Assembly (NCBI GenBank): GCA_963760225.1
Contig: CAVXCD010000001.1
Location: forward strand, 868,001-932,000
Origin: 13-2-20CM-66-19 sp963760225
Lineage (GTDB): Bacteria; Pseudomonadota; Gammaproteobacteria; Steroidobacterales; Steroidobacteraceae
DNA: 64,000 nt
Reading direction: 5' to 3'
Shown: in pieces, positions 41,712 through 50,360 of the stretch
How positions within the stretch are numbered: the stretch's first letter is position 1
How the letters are laid out: the number at the start of each line of letters is the position of its first letter
Notes under the pieces: generated by a model
Databases searched by the model: none
Told to the model about the DNA's origin: nothing
What the model saw: the letters and a program-made list of their open reading frames with translations, nothing else
Translations under genes and position numbers: made by a program

Positions 41712-43190
41712 ATGCCCGTAGCCGACAAGGTCATCTTCGAGTACTCGCAGGCGGGTCGCGGCGCGAGCGATCAATGGCCGCACCATCCGGGCGCCGCGGC
41801 GCTCGCCGACCTGCCGGCGGCACAACGCCGCGCGCGTCCTCCGCAGCTGCCGGAAGTGAGCGAGCTCGAGGCGGTGCGTCACTTCACCCGGCTGTCGCAG
41901 CTGAACTTCTCCATCGACACGCACTTCTATCCGCTCGGCTCGTGCACGATGAAGTACAACCCCAGGGCCTGTAACCAGTACGCGATGCTGCCGCAGTTTC
42001 TCGCGCGCCATCCGCTCGCCCCGGAGACGCAGGGCCAGGGATTCCTCGCGTGCCTGTACGAGCTGCAGGAGATGCTCAAGGCGGTCACCGGCATGGAAGG
42101 CGTGGCTCTCTCGCCGATGGCCGGAGCGCAGGGCGAGTTCGCCGGGGTCGCCATGATCCGCGCTTACCACCGCGCGCGCGACGACGGCGCGCGCAACGAG
42201 ATCATCGTGCCCGAGGCGGCGCATGGCACCAATCCGGCCACCGCCACCATGTGCGGCTGCGTGGTGCGCGAGATCCCGGTCGACAGCCACGGCGACGTCG
42301 AGCTCGCGGCGCTCGAGGCGGCGGTCGGGCCGAACACCGCCGGCATCATGCTCACCAATCCTTCCACGCTCGGCGTGTTCGAGCGTCACATCAGCGAGGT
42401 GGCGCGCATCGTTCACGAAGCGGGCGGCCTGCTCTACTACGACGGCGCCAATCTGAACGCCATCCTCGGCAAGGTGCGCCCCGGGGACATGGGCTTCGAC
42501 GTCATACATATGAACCTGCACAAGACTTTCTCGACGCCGCACGGCGGCGGCGGCCCCGGAGCCGGCGCGGTCGGGGTGGCGGCGCGGCTGCTGCCGTTCC
42601 TGCCGATACCGCTGGTGGGCAAGGAGGGCGAGCGCTACCGCTGGCTCACCGAGGCCGACGTGCCGCAATCGATCGGCCGACTGTCGGCATTCATGGGCAA
42701 TGCGGGCGTGCTGCTGCGCGCCTACATCTACATGCGCCTGCTCGGGCGGGAGGGCATGCAGCAGGTGGGCGAGTTCGCGACACTCAATGCCAACTACCTG
42801 CTGAAGCGGCTGCAGGCCGCGGGCTTCGACGCTGCCTATCCGCAGCGCCGCGCGAGCCACGAATTCATCATCACGCTCAAGCGCCAGGCGCGCGAGCTCA
42901 ACGTGACCGCGATGGACTTCGCCAAGCGCCTGCTCGACTACGGCTTCCATGCCCCCACCACCTATTTTCCGCTGCTGGTGCCGGAATGCCTGCTGATCGA
43001 GCCCACCGAGACCGAGAGCCGCGAGGTGCTGGACGCCTTTGTGACGGCCCTGTCACGGATTCAGCAGGAGGCCGAGCAGGAACCCGGGCGCGTGACGAGC
43101 GCACCGCATACCATGCCGGTGCGCCGCCTCGATGATGTGCGGGCGGCCCGGCAACTGGACCTTACATGGAAGCCCACGGCACAGTCGTAG
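41712..43190 (+). CDS. gcvPB: Glycine dehydrogenase (decarboxylating) subunit 2
   Basis: The PLP-binding beta half of split P protein. ATG 41712 with GAGGTG 7 bases upstream gives 492 residues. SIDTHFYPLGSCTMKYNPR near residue 76, GAQGEFAGV near residue 138, and the PLP lysine in MNLHKTFSTPHGGGGPG (Lys271) are present. Forms a heterotetramer with GcvPA. Its last 25 bases overlap the start of dgkA, so dgkA is probably in the same operon. Confidence 0.96.
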   Translation: MPVADKVIFEYSQAGRGASDQWPHHPGAAALADLPAAQRRARPPQLPEVSELEAVRHFTRLSQLNFSIDTHFYPLGSCTMKYNPRACNQYAMLPQFLARHPLAPETQGQGFLACLYELQEMLKAVTGMEGVALSPMAGAQGEFAGVAMIRAYHRARDDGARNEIIVPEAAHGTNPATATMCGCVVREIPVDSHGDVELAALEAAVGPNTAGIMLTNPSTLGVFERHISEVARIVHEAGGLLYYDGANLNAILGKVRPGDMGFDVIHMNLHKTFSTPHGGGGPGAGAVGVAARLLPFLPIPLVGKEGERYRWLTEADVPQSIGRLSAFMGNAGVLLRAYIYMRLLGREGMQQVGEFATLNANYLLKRLQAAGFDAAYPQRRASHEFIITLKRQARELNVTAMDFAKRLLDYGFHAPTTYFPLLVPECLLIEPTETESREVLDAFVTALSRIQQEAEQEPGRVTSAPHTMPVRRLDDVRAARQLDLTWKPTAQS

Positions 43191-43552
43191 ATCGTTACAA
43201 GCCACGCGGCATCACCCGCGTGCTGCGTGCCGTCGTCTCAAGCGTGAACGGGCTCGCGGGCGCGTTCCGCGAAGAGGCGGCATTCCGCCAGGAACTCGGC
43301 CTGGCGGCGCTCGTCATACCCTTGGGCCTGTGGCTCGGTCACAACGGCGTGGAACGTGCGCTGCTGATCGCGCCGATGCTGCTCATCCTCATCGTGGAAC
43401 TGCTCAACAGCGCCATCGAAGCGACCGTCGACCGCATCGGACTCGAGCGCCATGTGCTCGCCGGGCTCGCCAAGGACATCGGCTCCGCCGCGGTGTTCGT
43501 GTCGTTCGCACTACTGATCCTGGTGTGGCTGCTGGTGCTGCTCGGGCGCTGA
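43166..43552 (+). CDS. dgkA: Diacylglycerol kinase
   Basis: Small integral-membrane kinase that phosphorylates diacylglycerol, recycling the product of membrane-derived oligosaccharide synthesis. 128 residues with three membrane helices and the motif FREEAAFRQEL (near residue 34) and the catalytic LLNSAIEATVDRIG (near residue 79). Overlaps gcvPB by 25 bases. The linkage to gcv is unusual but the family call is certain. Confidence 0.95.
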   Translation: MEAHGTVVDRYKPRGITRVLRAVVSSVNGLAGAFREEAAFRQELGLAALVIPLGLWLGHNGVERALLIAPMLLILIVELLNSAIEATVDRIGLERHVLAGLAKDIGSAAVFVSFALLILVWLLVLLGR

Positions 43553-43557
43553 CCGCG

Positions 43558-46518
43558 ATGCTGCTGCGACATCTGCCGCCCGCGTGGCTGTGCCTGCTGC
43601 TGTGCTGTGCCGCCGTGTGCCACGCGGGCCCGATGACGCCCGCCCCCGCCCCCGGGGCGAGCTCGGCCCCGGCGAGCACCACCGCCGCCGTTCCCGCTGC
43701 CGCCGCGCCCGGCCCGGCATCACCACCGCCCGCGCCGGCGGACTCGCAGCCGACCCCGGCAGCCCAGCAGGCCGCCGCCGTCGAGGGCAATCCCGACTGG
43801 GCCGTGACGCTCGAGCGCATCGCCGGCAGCGTCGTCTCGATCGACGTCGACTCGACGCGCGCGTTCGATACGGAGTGGAACACCACCGCGCAGGCAACCG
43901 GCTTCGTGGTCGACGCCGAGCGCGGCCTGATCCTTACCAACCGCCACGTGGTGACGCCCGGACCGGTCATGGCGGAGGCCACCTTCCTCAACCGCGAGGA
44001 AGTGCAGCTCTACCCGCTCTATCGCGATCCGGTGCACGACTTCGGTTTCTACCGCTACGACCCCAAGAAGCTGCGCTTCATCAGGCCCAAGGCGCTGCCG
44101 CTGTATCCCGAGGGTGCGCAGATCGGCCGCGAGATCCGCGTGGTCGGCAACAATGCCGGTGAGCAGCTGTCGATTCTCGCCGGCACGCTCGCCCGGCTCG
44201 ACCGCGACGCCCCCGATTACGGCATCACCAAGTACAACGACTTCAACACGTTTTACCTGCAGGCCGCCTCGGGCACCTCCGGCGGCTCCTCCGGCTCACC
44301 GGTGATCGACATCCGCGGACGCGTCGTGGGGCTCAACGCCGGCGGGGCCAACGGCGCCGCTTCGAGCTTCTATCTGCCGCTCGGGCGCGTGCGCCGCGCG
44401 CTCACGCTCATCGAGGAGGGCAAGCCGGTTACGCGCGGCACGCTGTACACGGTGTTCAACTACACACCGTACGATGAGCTCGAGCGGCTGGGGCTGGATG
44501 CGGCCACCGAGGCCACGGTCCGCAAGGACTTCCCGCGCTACACCGGCATGCTGGTCGTCACCGAGGTGCTGCCCGGTTCCCCGAGCGAGCAGGTGCTGCA
44601 GCCCGGAGACATCCTGCTGCGCGTCAATCATCACATCGTGGCGCAGTTCGAGCCGCTCGAGGAGGTGCTCGATGACTCGGTCGGCGGGGAAGTAGAGCTG
44701 GAGCTCGAACGCGGAGGCAAGTTCGTGTCCGCGAAGCTGCCGGTCGGCGACCTGCACGCCATCACCCCGAGCGCCTACGCGGATTTCGGCGATGCGGTGG
44801 TGAATACGCTCTCCTATCAACAGGCGCGGCACTTCAACGTGCCGGCTCGCGGCGTGTACGTCGCCAACCCCGGCTACGTGTTCGGCGCGGCCGCGATCAC
44901 CCGCGGGGCGGTGATCATCGACCTCAACGGCAGGAAGACCGACACGCTGCAGGATTTCGAGGCCGGCATCGCGCAGCTCGGCGATGGCGATCACGCCACG
45001 GTGCGCTTCATCACCATCGACGATCCTAACAGCAGCGAGCTGCGCGCCATCCGCATGGACCGCCTGTGGTTCCCGGCGCGCCACTGCGATCGCGACGACG
45101 CCACCGGCGTGTGGGACTGCACGCCGCTGCCGGCAGGCACCGCACCGCAGCCGCCGGCGGTGAGCTCGACCGTATTCCCGCACTTCAGCGACCCGCGCAT
45201 GGACGCGCTCGCTCCATCGCTCGTCATGGTGACGTTCGACATGCCGTACTCGGTATCGGGCATCATCGAGCGCAACTACCACGGCACCGGGCTGGTGGTG
45301 GATGCGCAGCGCGGCCTGGTGGTCGTGGACCGCAACACCGTGCCGGTGTCCCTCGGCGACGTCACCGTGACTTTCGCCGGCACCGTGCAGGTGCCGGGGC
45401 GTGTCGTCTACATCCATCCGCTGCATAACTACGCGGTCGTGGCCTACGATCCGCGCCTGATCGGCTCGACGCCGGTGAAGTCCGCGAAGCTGCTGCCCCG
45501 CGAGCTTGAGTCCGGCGAGTTGGTGTGGGTGGTGGGCCTGGGCGGCGACAGTCAGATGCACGCACGCAGCACCGCGATCGCCAGCATCGAGCCGGTGGCG
45601 CTGCCTCTGTCGCGCACCATGCGCTTCCGCGACAGCAATCTCGAGACCGTGCAGCTGGTGAATCCACCGACCGAGTTCGACGGCGTGCTCGCCGACAAGA
45701 GCGGTAAGGTGCTCGGCACCTGGTCGAGCTTCGCGTACGACAGCGGGCGCGAGCTCACCCAGGACACGCGCGGGGTACCCATCGACGTGGCGGCCGACAT
45801 GATCGATCGGGTGCGCACCGGGCGAGCGCTGCATTCGCTGGAGGTGGAGCTCGGGGTACTGCCGCTCGCCAATGCCCGGCAGCTCGGGCTGTCGGAGGAG
45901 TGGGCGCAACGCCTGGCGCAGCACACGCCCACGCGGCGCGAGGCGCTGAGCGTGGTGCGCATGACGGGCGGCTCGGCGGCCGCCGAGCGGCTGAAGCAGG
46001 GCGACCTGCTGCTCGCTATCGACGGCGCGGTCGTCACGCGCTTCCGCGAGGTCGAGCGCGCCGCGGCGGACAAGGATCACGTGACGGTGACCGTGTGGCG
46101 CGGCCACGCCGCGCAGACCGTCGATGTCGCGACCGCGGAGCTGCCCGGCAGCGATATCGACCGGCTGGTCCAGTGGGCCGGCGCGTCGCTGCAGGCGCCG
46201 CATCGCGCCATGAGCGTGCAGCGCGGCATCGCGCCGGTCGGCGTGTACGTCGCCTATTTCGCCTACGGCTCGCCGGCGACGCGCTACGGCCTGTATCCCG
46301 GTCGCCGCATCGTCGAAGTCGACGGCGTTGCGACGCCCGACCTCGACACCTTCCTCAAGGTGGTGACCGGGCGGGCGGATCGCGCCTCGGTGCGGCTGAA
46401 GACGATTACCTGGAACAATGCGCCGGAAGTGATCACCCTGAAGCTCGACAAGCACTACTGGCCGGCCTACGAGCTGACGCGCACGGCTAACGGCTGGGTA
46501 CGGCGCTCGCTGGAATAG
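43558..46518 (+). CDS. Exported tandem HtrA-like protease (Nma111-type) with PDZ domains
   Basis: 986 residues from ATG 43558, with a Sec signal (LCLLLCCAAVCHA, residues 11-23), a Pro/Ala linker to residue 75 and two protease-like modules. The first has the full triad: His130 in ILTNRHVV, Asp161 in DPVHDFGF and Ser245 in SGGSSGSPVID. A PDZ follows (about 335-420, VTEVLPGSPSEQVLQPGDILL). The second module (about 550-780) is degenerate: the His position is Asn (VVVDRNTVP), the Asp position is in HPLHNYAVVAYDP and the Ser motif is TEFDGVLADKSG. One or two PDZ-like regions end the protein. The architecture and motifs closely match yeast Nma111 (about 1000 residues). Role unknown; probably periplasmic. 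Confidence 0.88.
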   Translation: MLLRHLPPAWLCLLLCCAAVCHAGPMTPAPAPGASSAPASTTAAVPAAAAPGPASPPPAPADSQPTPAAQQAAAVEGNPDWAVTLERIAGSVVSIDVDSTRAFDTEWNTTAQATGFVVDAERGLILTNRHVVTPGPVMAEATFLNREEVQLYPLYRDPVHDFGFYRYDPKKLRFIRPKALPLYPEGAQIGREIRVVGNNAGEQLSILAGTLARLDRDAPDYGITKYNDFNTFYLQAASGTSGGSSGSPVIDIRGRVVGLNAGGANGAASSFYLPLGRVRRALTLIEEGKPVTRGTLYTVFNYTPYDELERLGLDAATEATVRKDFPRYTGMLVVTEVLPGSPSEQVLQPGDILLRVNHHIVAQFEPLEEVLDDSVGGEVELELERGGKFVSAKLPVGDLHAITPSAYADFGDAVVNTLSYQQARHFNVPARGVYVANPGYVFGAAAITRGAVIIDLNGRKTDTLQDFEAGIAQLGDGDHATVRFITIDDPNSSELRAIRMDRLWFPARHCDRDDATGVWDCTPLPAGTAPQPPAVSSTVFPHFSDPRMDALAPSLVMVTFDMPYSVSGIIERNYHGTGLVVDAQRGLVVVDRNTVPVSLGDVTVTFAGTVQVPGRVVYIHPLHNYAVVAYDPRLIGSTPVKSAKLLPRELESGELVWVVGLGGDSQMHARSTAIASIEPVALPLSRTMRFRDSNLETVQLVNPPTEFDGVLADKSGKVLGTWSSFAYDSGRELTQDTRGVPIDVAADMIDRVRTGRALHSLEVELGVLPLANARQLGLSEEWAQRLAQHTPTRREALSVVRMTGGSAAAERLKQGDLLLAIDGAVVTRFREVERAAADKDHVTVTVWRGHAAQTVDVATAELPGSDIDRLVQWAGASLQAPHRAMSVQRGIAPVGVYVAYFAYGSPATRYGLYPGRRIVEVDGVATPDLDTFLKVVTGRADRASVRLKTITWNNAPEVITLKLDKHYWPAYELTRTANGWVRRSLE

Positions 46519-46648
46519 GCGCTCGCTGGAATAATTGTCAAATGCGCACTGTCCGGCGCGCCCGCGTCGGCGCAGCGCGACAGCAGCTGATGCTTTCCCA
46601 CCACACGCGGGAGCGGCCGTTGCCGGCTTGCTAGAATTCGCCTCCACT

Positions 46649-47668
46649 ATGGTACGTGTTGTCAGAGCCACCCAGGTCGAGATCGAGACTGCCGTGCAGA
46701 CGCTGCGCGACGGTGAGCTGGTCGCATTTCCCACCGAGACTGTCTACGGGCTCGGCGCCAATGCGCAGAATCCGGCCGCGGTGCGCAGGATCTTCGAGGT
46801 GAAAGGGCGACCCGCCAATCACCCGGTGATCGTGCATCTGGACAGCCCGCGCTTCCTGCATCGCTGGGTGCGCGAGGTGCCGCAGAGCGCGACGCGGCTC
46901 GCCGAAGTCTTCTGGCCGGGACCGCTCACCATGGTGATGCCGCGCGCGGCCAGCGTGCACGATGTGATCACCGGCGGCCAGGACACCATCGCCATCCGCG
47001 TCCCGGCGCACCCCATGGCGCAGCAGCTGCTCACCGCCTTCGGCGGCGGTATTGCCGCGCCCTCGGCCAACCGCTACGGGCGGCTGTCGCCGACCCGCGC
47101 CGAGCACGTGCGCGAGGAGTTCGGCGACGCGCTGCGCGTCATCCTCGACGGCGGGGAATGCCAGATCGGCCTGGAGTCGACCATCGTCGCGTTCGAGGGC
47201 GCGGAGGTACGGCTGCTGCGTCCGGGCGCGGTGACCGCGGCGCAGATCAAGAGCGTCGTCGGGGAACTGCTGGTCGGCGCGGATGCCGCCTCGCCGCGGG
47301 TGCCGGGGAGTCCGCCCACGCACTACGCGCCGAGTACGTCGCTCACCATCGTGCCGGCCGGAGAGATCGACGCGCAGGCGGACGCCGCCTCCACCGACGG
47401 GCGGCGCGTCGCCGTGCTGGCGCAGCGTCTGCCGCTGCGCGCCCACAAGTACGTGACCTGGATCAACGCGGGACGCCGCCCCGAGACCTTTGCGCGCGAC
47501 CTCTATACGAACCTGCGTACCCTCGACAAGGCAGGTTGCCAGCGCATCCTGGTGCAGGCGGTGCCCGACGGCGAGCGCTGGGACGCCGTCCGCGACCGCC
47601 TGCGGCGCGCCGCGACCAGCATCGCGGAGAGCGACGACGGCAGCGGCACGATGGCCGTGCTGCCGTAA
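46649..47668 (+). CDS. Threonylcarbamoyl-AMP synthase, long Sua5 type
   Basis: Makes threonylcarbamoyl-AMP for the t6A37 modification of ANN-decoding tRNAs. ATG 46649 gives 339 residues. The YrdC domain (1-200) has FPTETVYGLGANA near residue 29, VKGRPANHPVIVH near residue 52 and the SANRYGRLSPTRAEHV motif near residue 137; a C-terminal Sua5 domain (about 205-335) is present. This is the long Sua5 form, unlike the short TsaC of E. coli, which normally lies elsewhere. TsaB, TsaD and TsaE are not in the window. Confidence 0.93.
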   Translation: MVRVVRATQVEIETAVQTLRDGELVAFPTETVYGLGANAQNPAAVRRIFEVKGRPANHPVIVHLDSPRFLHRWVREVPQSATRLAEVFWPGPLTMVMPRAASVHDVITGGQDTIAIRVPAHPMAQQLLTAFGGGIAAPSANRYGRLSPTRAEHVREEFGDALRVILDGGECQIGLESTIVAFEGAEVRLLRPGAVTAAQIKSVVGELLVGADAASPRVPGSPPTHYAPSTSLTIVPAGEIDAQADAASTDGRRVAVLAQRLPLRAHKYVTWINAGRRPETFARDLYTNLRTLDKAGCQRILVQAVPDGERWDAVRDRLRRAATSIAESDDGSGTMAVLP

Positions 47669-47682
47669 CCACCAAGCGCCAA

Positions 47683-48858
47683 GTGCCTCGCCCGCGCTTC
47701 ATCGATCCGTTTCAGCCTGCCGAAGTACGCCGCCTCGTCAGGGAGTTCGGCTCACCGCTGGTGATCCTCGACTGCGAGCGGGTGCGCGTGCAGTTTCGCA
47801 AGCTGAAGAAGGCCCTGCCGGGGGTCGATCTGCACTACGCACTGAAGCCCATGCCGCATGCGGCCGTGGTACAGACGGTGATCGCCGAGGGCGGCTGGCT
47901 GGATCTGGCCACCAGCGGGGAGGTCCAGCTGGCACAACGCCTGGGTGTCGCGCCCGAGCGCTGCATCCATACCCACCCGATCAAGCGCCCGCAGGACATC
48001 GCCAACGCGCTGCACTTCGGGCTGCGCACCTTCGTCGCCGACAACCCGGACGAGGTGCGCAAGTTCGCCCGCCTCGGCGCGCAGGTAGAGCTGCTGCTGC
48101 GGGTCTCGTTCCGCTCACCTGGCGCGGTGTGCGACCTGTCGCGCAAGTTCGGCTGTGACCCGGAGGACCTGCTGCCGCTGGCGCGCCTGGCGGGCGACCT
48201 GGGTGTGGCGGTGCGCGGGCTCTCCTTCCACGTCGGCTCGCAGGCCGCCAATTCCACCAGCCACGTCGAGGGGCTGCAGGCGTGCGCGCGGCTGCTCGCC
48301 GCGGCGCGGCGCGAGCGTCTCGGCGCCTGCGACACGCTCGATATCGGCGGTGGCTTTCCCATCGACTACGCGCAGCCGGTGCAGGACATCAGCCGCTTCT
48401 GCGCGCCGCTGCGCGCGGCCATTGCGCGGCTGCCGCGCCGCGTGCGCGTGATCGCCGAGCCCGGTCGCTACATCGTAGGTCCCTGTGCCATCGGCGTCGC
48501 TTCGGTGATGGGCCGCGCGCGGCGCGAGGGCCACTGGTGGTACTACCTCGATGATGGCCTGTACGGCTCCTACAGCGGCCAGCTGTTCGACCATGCGCGC
48601 TACCCGGTCGAGCCGCTGCGCAACGGCGCCGAGCGGCTGCCGTCGGTGCTGGCGGGGCCCACCTGCGACAGCATCGATGTGATCGCCGAGAACCTCATGC
48701 TGCCGCCGCTGCAGGCCGGCGACCTGGTGGTCGGGCGCGCCATGGGCGCCTATACCTGGGCGAGCGCCTCGGAGTTCAACTTCTATCCCAAGGCGACGGT
48801 GGTGGCCGTGAACCGCGTGCCGGGCGATCTCGGCACGGTCACGGCAGCGCTGCCGTAG
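47683..48858 (+). CDS. Fold-type III PLP decarboxylase (ornithine/lysine-like)
   Basis: 391 residues from GTG 47683, the first plausible start after the sua5 stop. The alanine-racemase-like barrel carries the PLP lysine in LHYALKPMPH (Lys55), GGGFPIDYA near residue 222 (phosphate loop), EPGRYIVGP near residue 263 and a Cys in GPTCDSID (residue about 328), equivalent to the catalytic Cys of eukaryotic-type ornithine decarboxylase. Likely makes putrescine or cadaverine, or decarboxylates a related amino acid. Substrate cannot be told. The following HAD gene starts 5 bases after its stop. Confidence 0.88.
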   Translation: MPRPRFIDPFQPAEVRRLVREFGSPLVILDCERVRVQFRKLKKALPGVDLHYALKPMPHAAVVQTVIAEGGWLDLATSGEVQLAQRLGVAPERCIHTHPIKRPQDIANALHFGLRTFVADNPDEVRKFARLGAQVELLLRVSFRSPGAVCDLSRKFGCDPEDLLPLARLAGDLGVAVRGLSFHVGSQAANSTSHVEGLQACARLLAAARRERLGACDTLDIGGGFPIDYAQPVQDISRFCAPLRAAIARLPRRVRVIAEPGRYIVGPCAIGVASVMGRARREGHWWYYLDDGLYGSYSGQLFDHARYPVEPLRNGAERLPSVLAGPTCDSIDVIAENLMLPPLQAGDLVVGRAMGAYTWASASEFNFYPKATVVAVNRVPGDLGTVTAALP

Positions 48859-48863
48859 CGGGC

Positions 48864-49475
48864 ATGACGTCCCCGGCGCCGATCCGCAACGTGGTGTTCG
48901 ACATCGGCTGGGTGCTGGTGCGGCTCAACTACCAGCCGCTGCTCGGCTTTCTCGCCGCGCACGGCGCGCCGGTGCACGACCGTGAGTCGGTCATGTCGCG
49001 CATCCCGCTCGCCGAGCACGAGACCGGGCGCTTGCCGGGCCGCGCGCTGCTCGAGTCTCTCGCGGCGCTGACGCGCGCGCCGGTGTCACTCGAGGACACG
49101 CTGGCGAAATGGCTGGACATGTTCGAGCTGGATGCGGCCATGGTCGATCTGGCGCACGCGCTCAGTGAGCGCTACCGCGTCTTCCTGCTGTCGAATATCG
49201 GTGATCTGCACTGGACACACCTGGCGCGCGAGTACCGCCTGCACGCCATCGGACATGGCGCCCTGCCATCCTACGTCGCCGGCATCATGAAGCCGCACGC
49301 GGGGATCTATCGCGAGGCCGAGCGGCGCTTCGCGCTCGCACCGGCCGCGACGGTGTTCATCGACGACCGCGCCGACAACGTCGCCGGCGCCACGGGGTGC
49401 GGCTGGCACGGTATCGTCCACGCGCACCACGGCGCGACCTGCGCCGGCCTGCGCGCTCTCGGGGTGAACTGCTGA
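48864..49475 (+). CDS. HAD-superfamily hydrolase (HAD-IA, YihX-like)
   Basis: 203 residues with the HAD core: nucleophile motif VVFDIGWVLV (Asp13), LLSNIGD near residue 109 (motif II Ser), KPHAGIYREAERRF near residue 145 (motif III Lys) and VFIDDRADNVAGATGCGWHGIV near residue 163 (motif IV). The DIGxVLV form of motif I and overall length match YihX (alpha-D-glucose-1-phosphate phosphatase) and related FMN or sugar-phosphate phosphatases. Substrate unknown. Coupled to the preceding decarboxylase by short spacing. Confidence 0.88.
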   Translation: MTSPAPIRNVVFDIGWVLVRLNYQPLLGFLAAHGAPVHDRESVMSRIPLAEHETGRLPGRALLESLAALTRAPVSLEDTLAKWLDMFELDAAMVDLAHALSERYRVFLLSNIGDLHWTHLAREYRLHAIGHGALPSYVAGIMKPHAGIYREAERRFALAPAATVFIDDRADNVAGATGCGWHGIVHAHHGATCAGLRALGVNC

Positions 49476-49486
49476 AGGAGTCGTAC

Positions 49487-49840
49487 ATGCGGCCAGTCAT
49501 CTCCACGATCCTGCTGTTGACCGGCTCAAACGTGTTCATGACCTTTGCCTGGTATGCGCACCTGAAGAATCTCGCGGCGCGTCCCTGGTACGTGGCGGCG
49601 CTGGTGAGCTGGGGCATCGCCTTCTTCGAGTACCTGCTGCAGGTACCCGGCAACCGCATCGGCTACACCGAGCTGTCGCTGCCGCAGCTGAAAATTCTGC
49701 AGGAAGTGATCACGCTCGCGGTGTTCGTGCCGTTCGCGCTGCTGTACATGCACAAGTCGCTGAAGCTCGATTACCTGTGGGCGGCGCTGTGCATCCTGGG
49801 TGCGGTATATTTCGTGTTCCGTTCGCCCAGCACCGCATGA
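49487..49840 (+). CDS. DUF486 small DMT-like membrane protein
   Basis: 117 residues with four predicted membrane helices: STILLLTGSNVFMTFAWYAHL, VAALVSWGIAFFEYLLQVP, ILQEVITLAVFVPFALLYM and YLWAALCILGAVYFVF. Strong AAGGAG precedes ATG 49487. WYAHLKN and EYLLQVPGNRIGY are typical of the DUF486 family, related to small multidrug-resistance proteins and of unknown substrate. Its stop overlaps the HIT gene start (ATGA), suggesting coupled translation. Confidence 0.9.
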   Translation: MRPVISTILLLTGSNVFMTFAWYAHLKNLAARPWYVAALVSWGIAFFEYLLQVPGNRIGYTELSLPQLKILQEVITLAVFVPFALLYMHKSLKLDYLWAALCILGAVYFVFRSPSTA

Positions 49841-50346
49841 AGAACGAGCCCGAAGCGGACAACCCGACCGCGATCCACGCCCAGGTGAGCGCCGCCCGCG
49901 CCGGCAGCGAGCCGCGGGTGATCGCGCGGCTGTTCTCCGGCTGGGCGCTGTTCGGCGAGCGGCAGTTCGTGCGCGGCTACCTGCTGCTGCTGCCGGATCC
50001 GGTGGTGCCGAACCTGAACGCGCTCGGGGCGCGCGAGCGCATCGCATTCCTCTCCGACATGACGCGCCTCGGTGACGCGCTGCTGAAGGTGACCGGCGCG
50101 TTGCGCATCAACTACGCCATCTTCGGCAACCAGGATCCGGCGCTGCACGCGCACGTCATCCCGCGCTACCTCGATGAGCCGGCGGCGCTGCGCACCGAGC
50201 AGCCCTGGGCCTACGACTGGGCGGCGGCGCCGCTGTTCGAGCGCGCCGCCTGCCAGGAGCTCGCCGACTCCCTGCTGCGCGAGCTCACCCGTCTCGGCGT
50301 CACCAAGCCGATGCGTTTCAGCCCCGGCGCCAACGCCGGCGGCTGA
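49837..50346 (+). CDS. HIT-like nucleotide-binding protein
   Basis: 169 residues from ATG 49837. The C-terminal half has ALHAHVIPRY near residue 106, corresponding to the HxHxHxx motif of histidine-triad proteins, which hydrolyse dinucleoside polyphosphates or nucleotidyl-phosphates. The usual nucleophile position and the next His are kept, but the first His of the triad reads Ala, so activity may be altered. ATGA overlap with the upstream DUF486 gene. Family call is fair; function uncertain. Confidence 0.75.
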   Translation: MKNEPEADNPTAIHAQVSAARAGSEPRVIARLFSGWALFGERQFVRGYLLLLPDPVVPNLNALGARERIAFLSDMTRLGDALLKVTGALRINYAIFGNQDPALHAHVIPRYLDEPAALRTEQPWAYDWAAAPLFERAACQELADSLLRELTRLGVTKPMRFSPGANAGG

Positions 50347-50360
50347 AGCGCGCACTGCGG

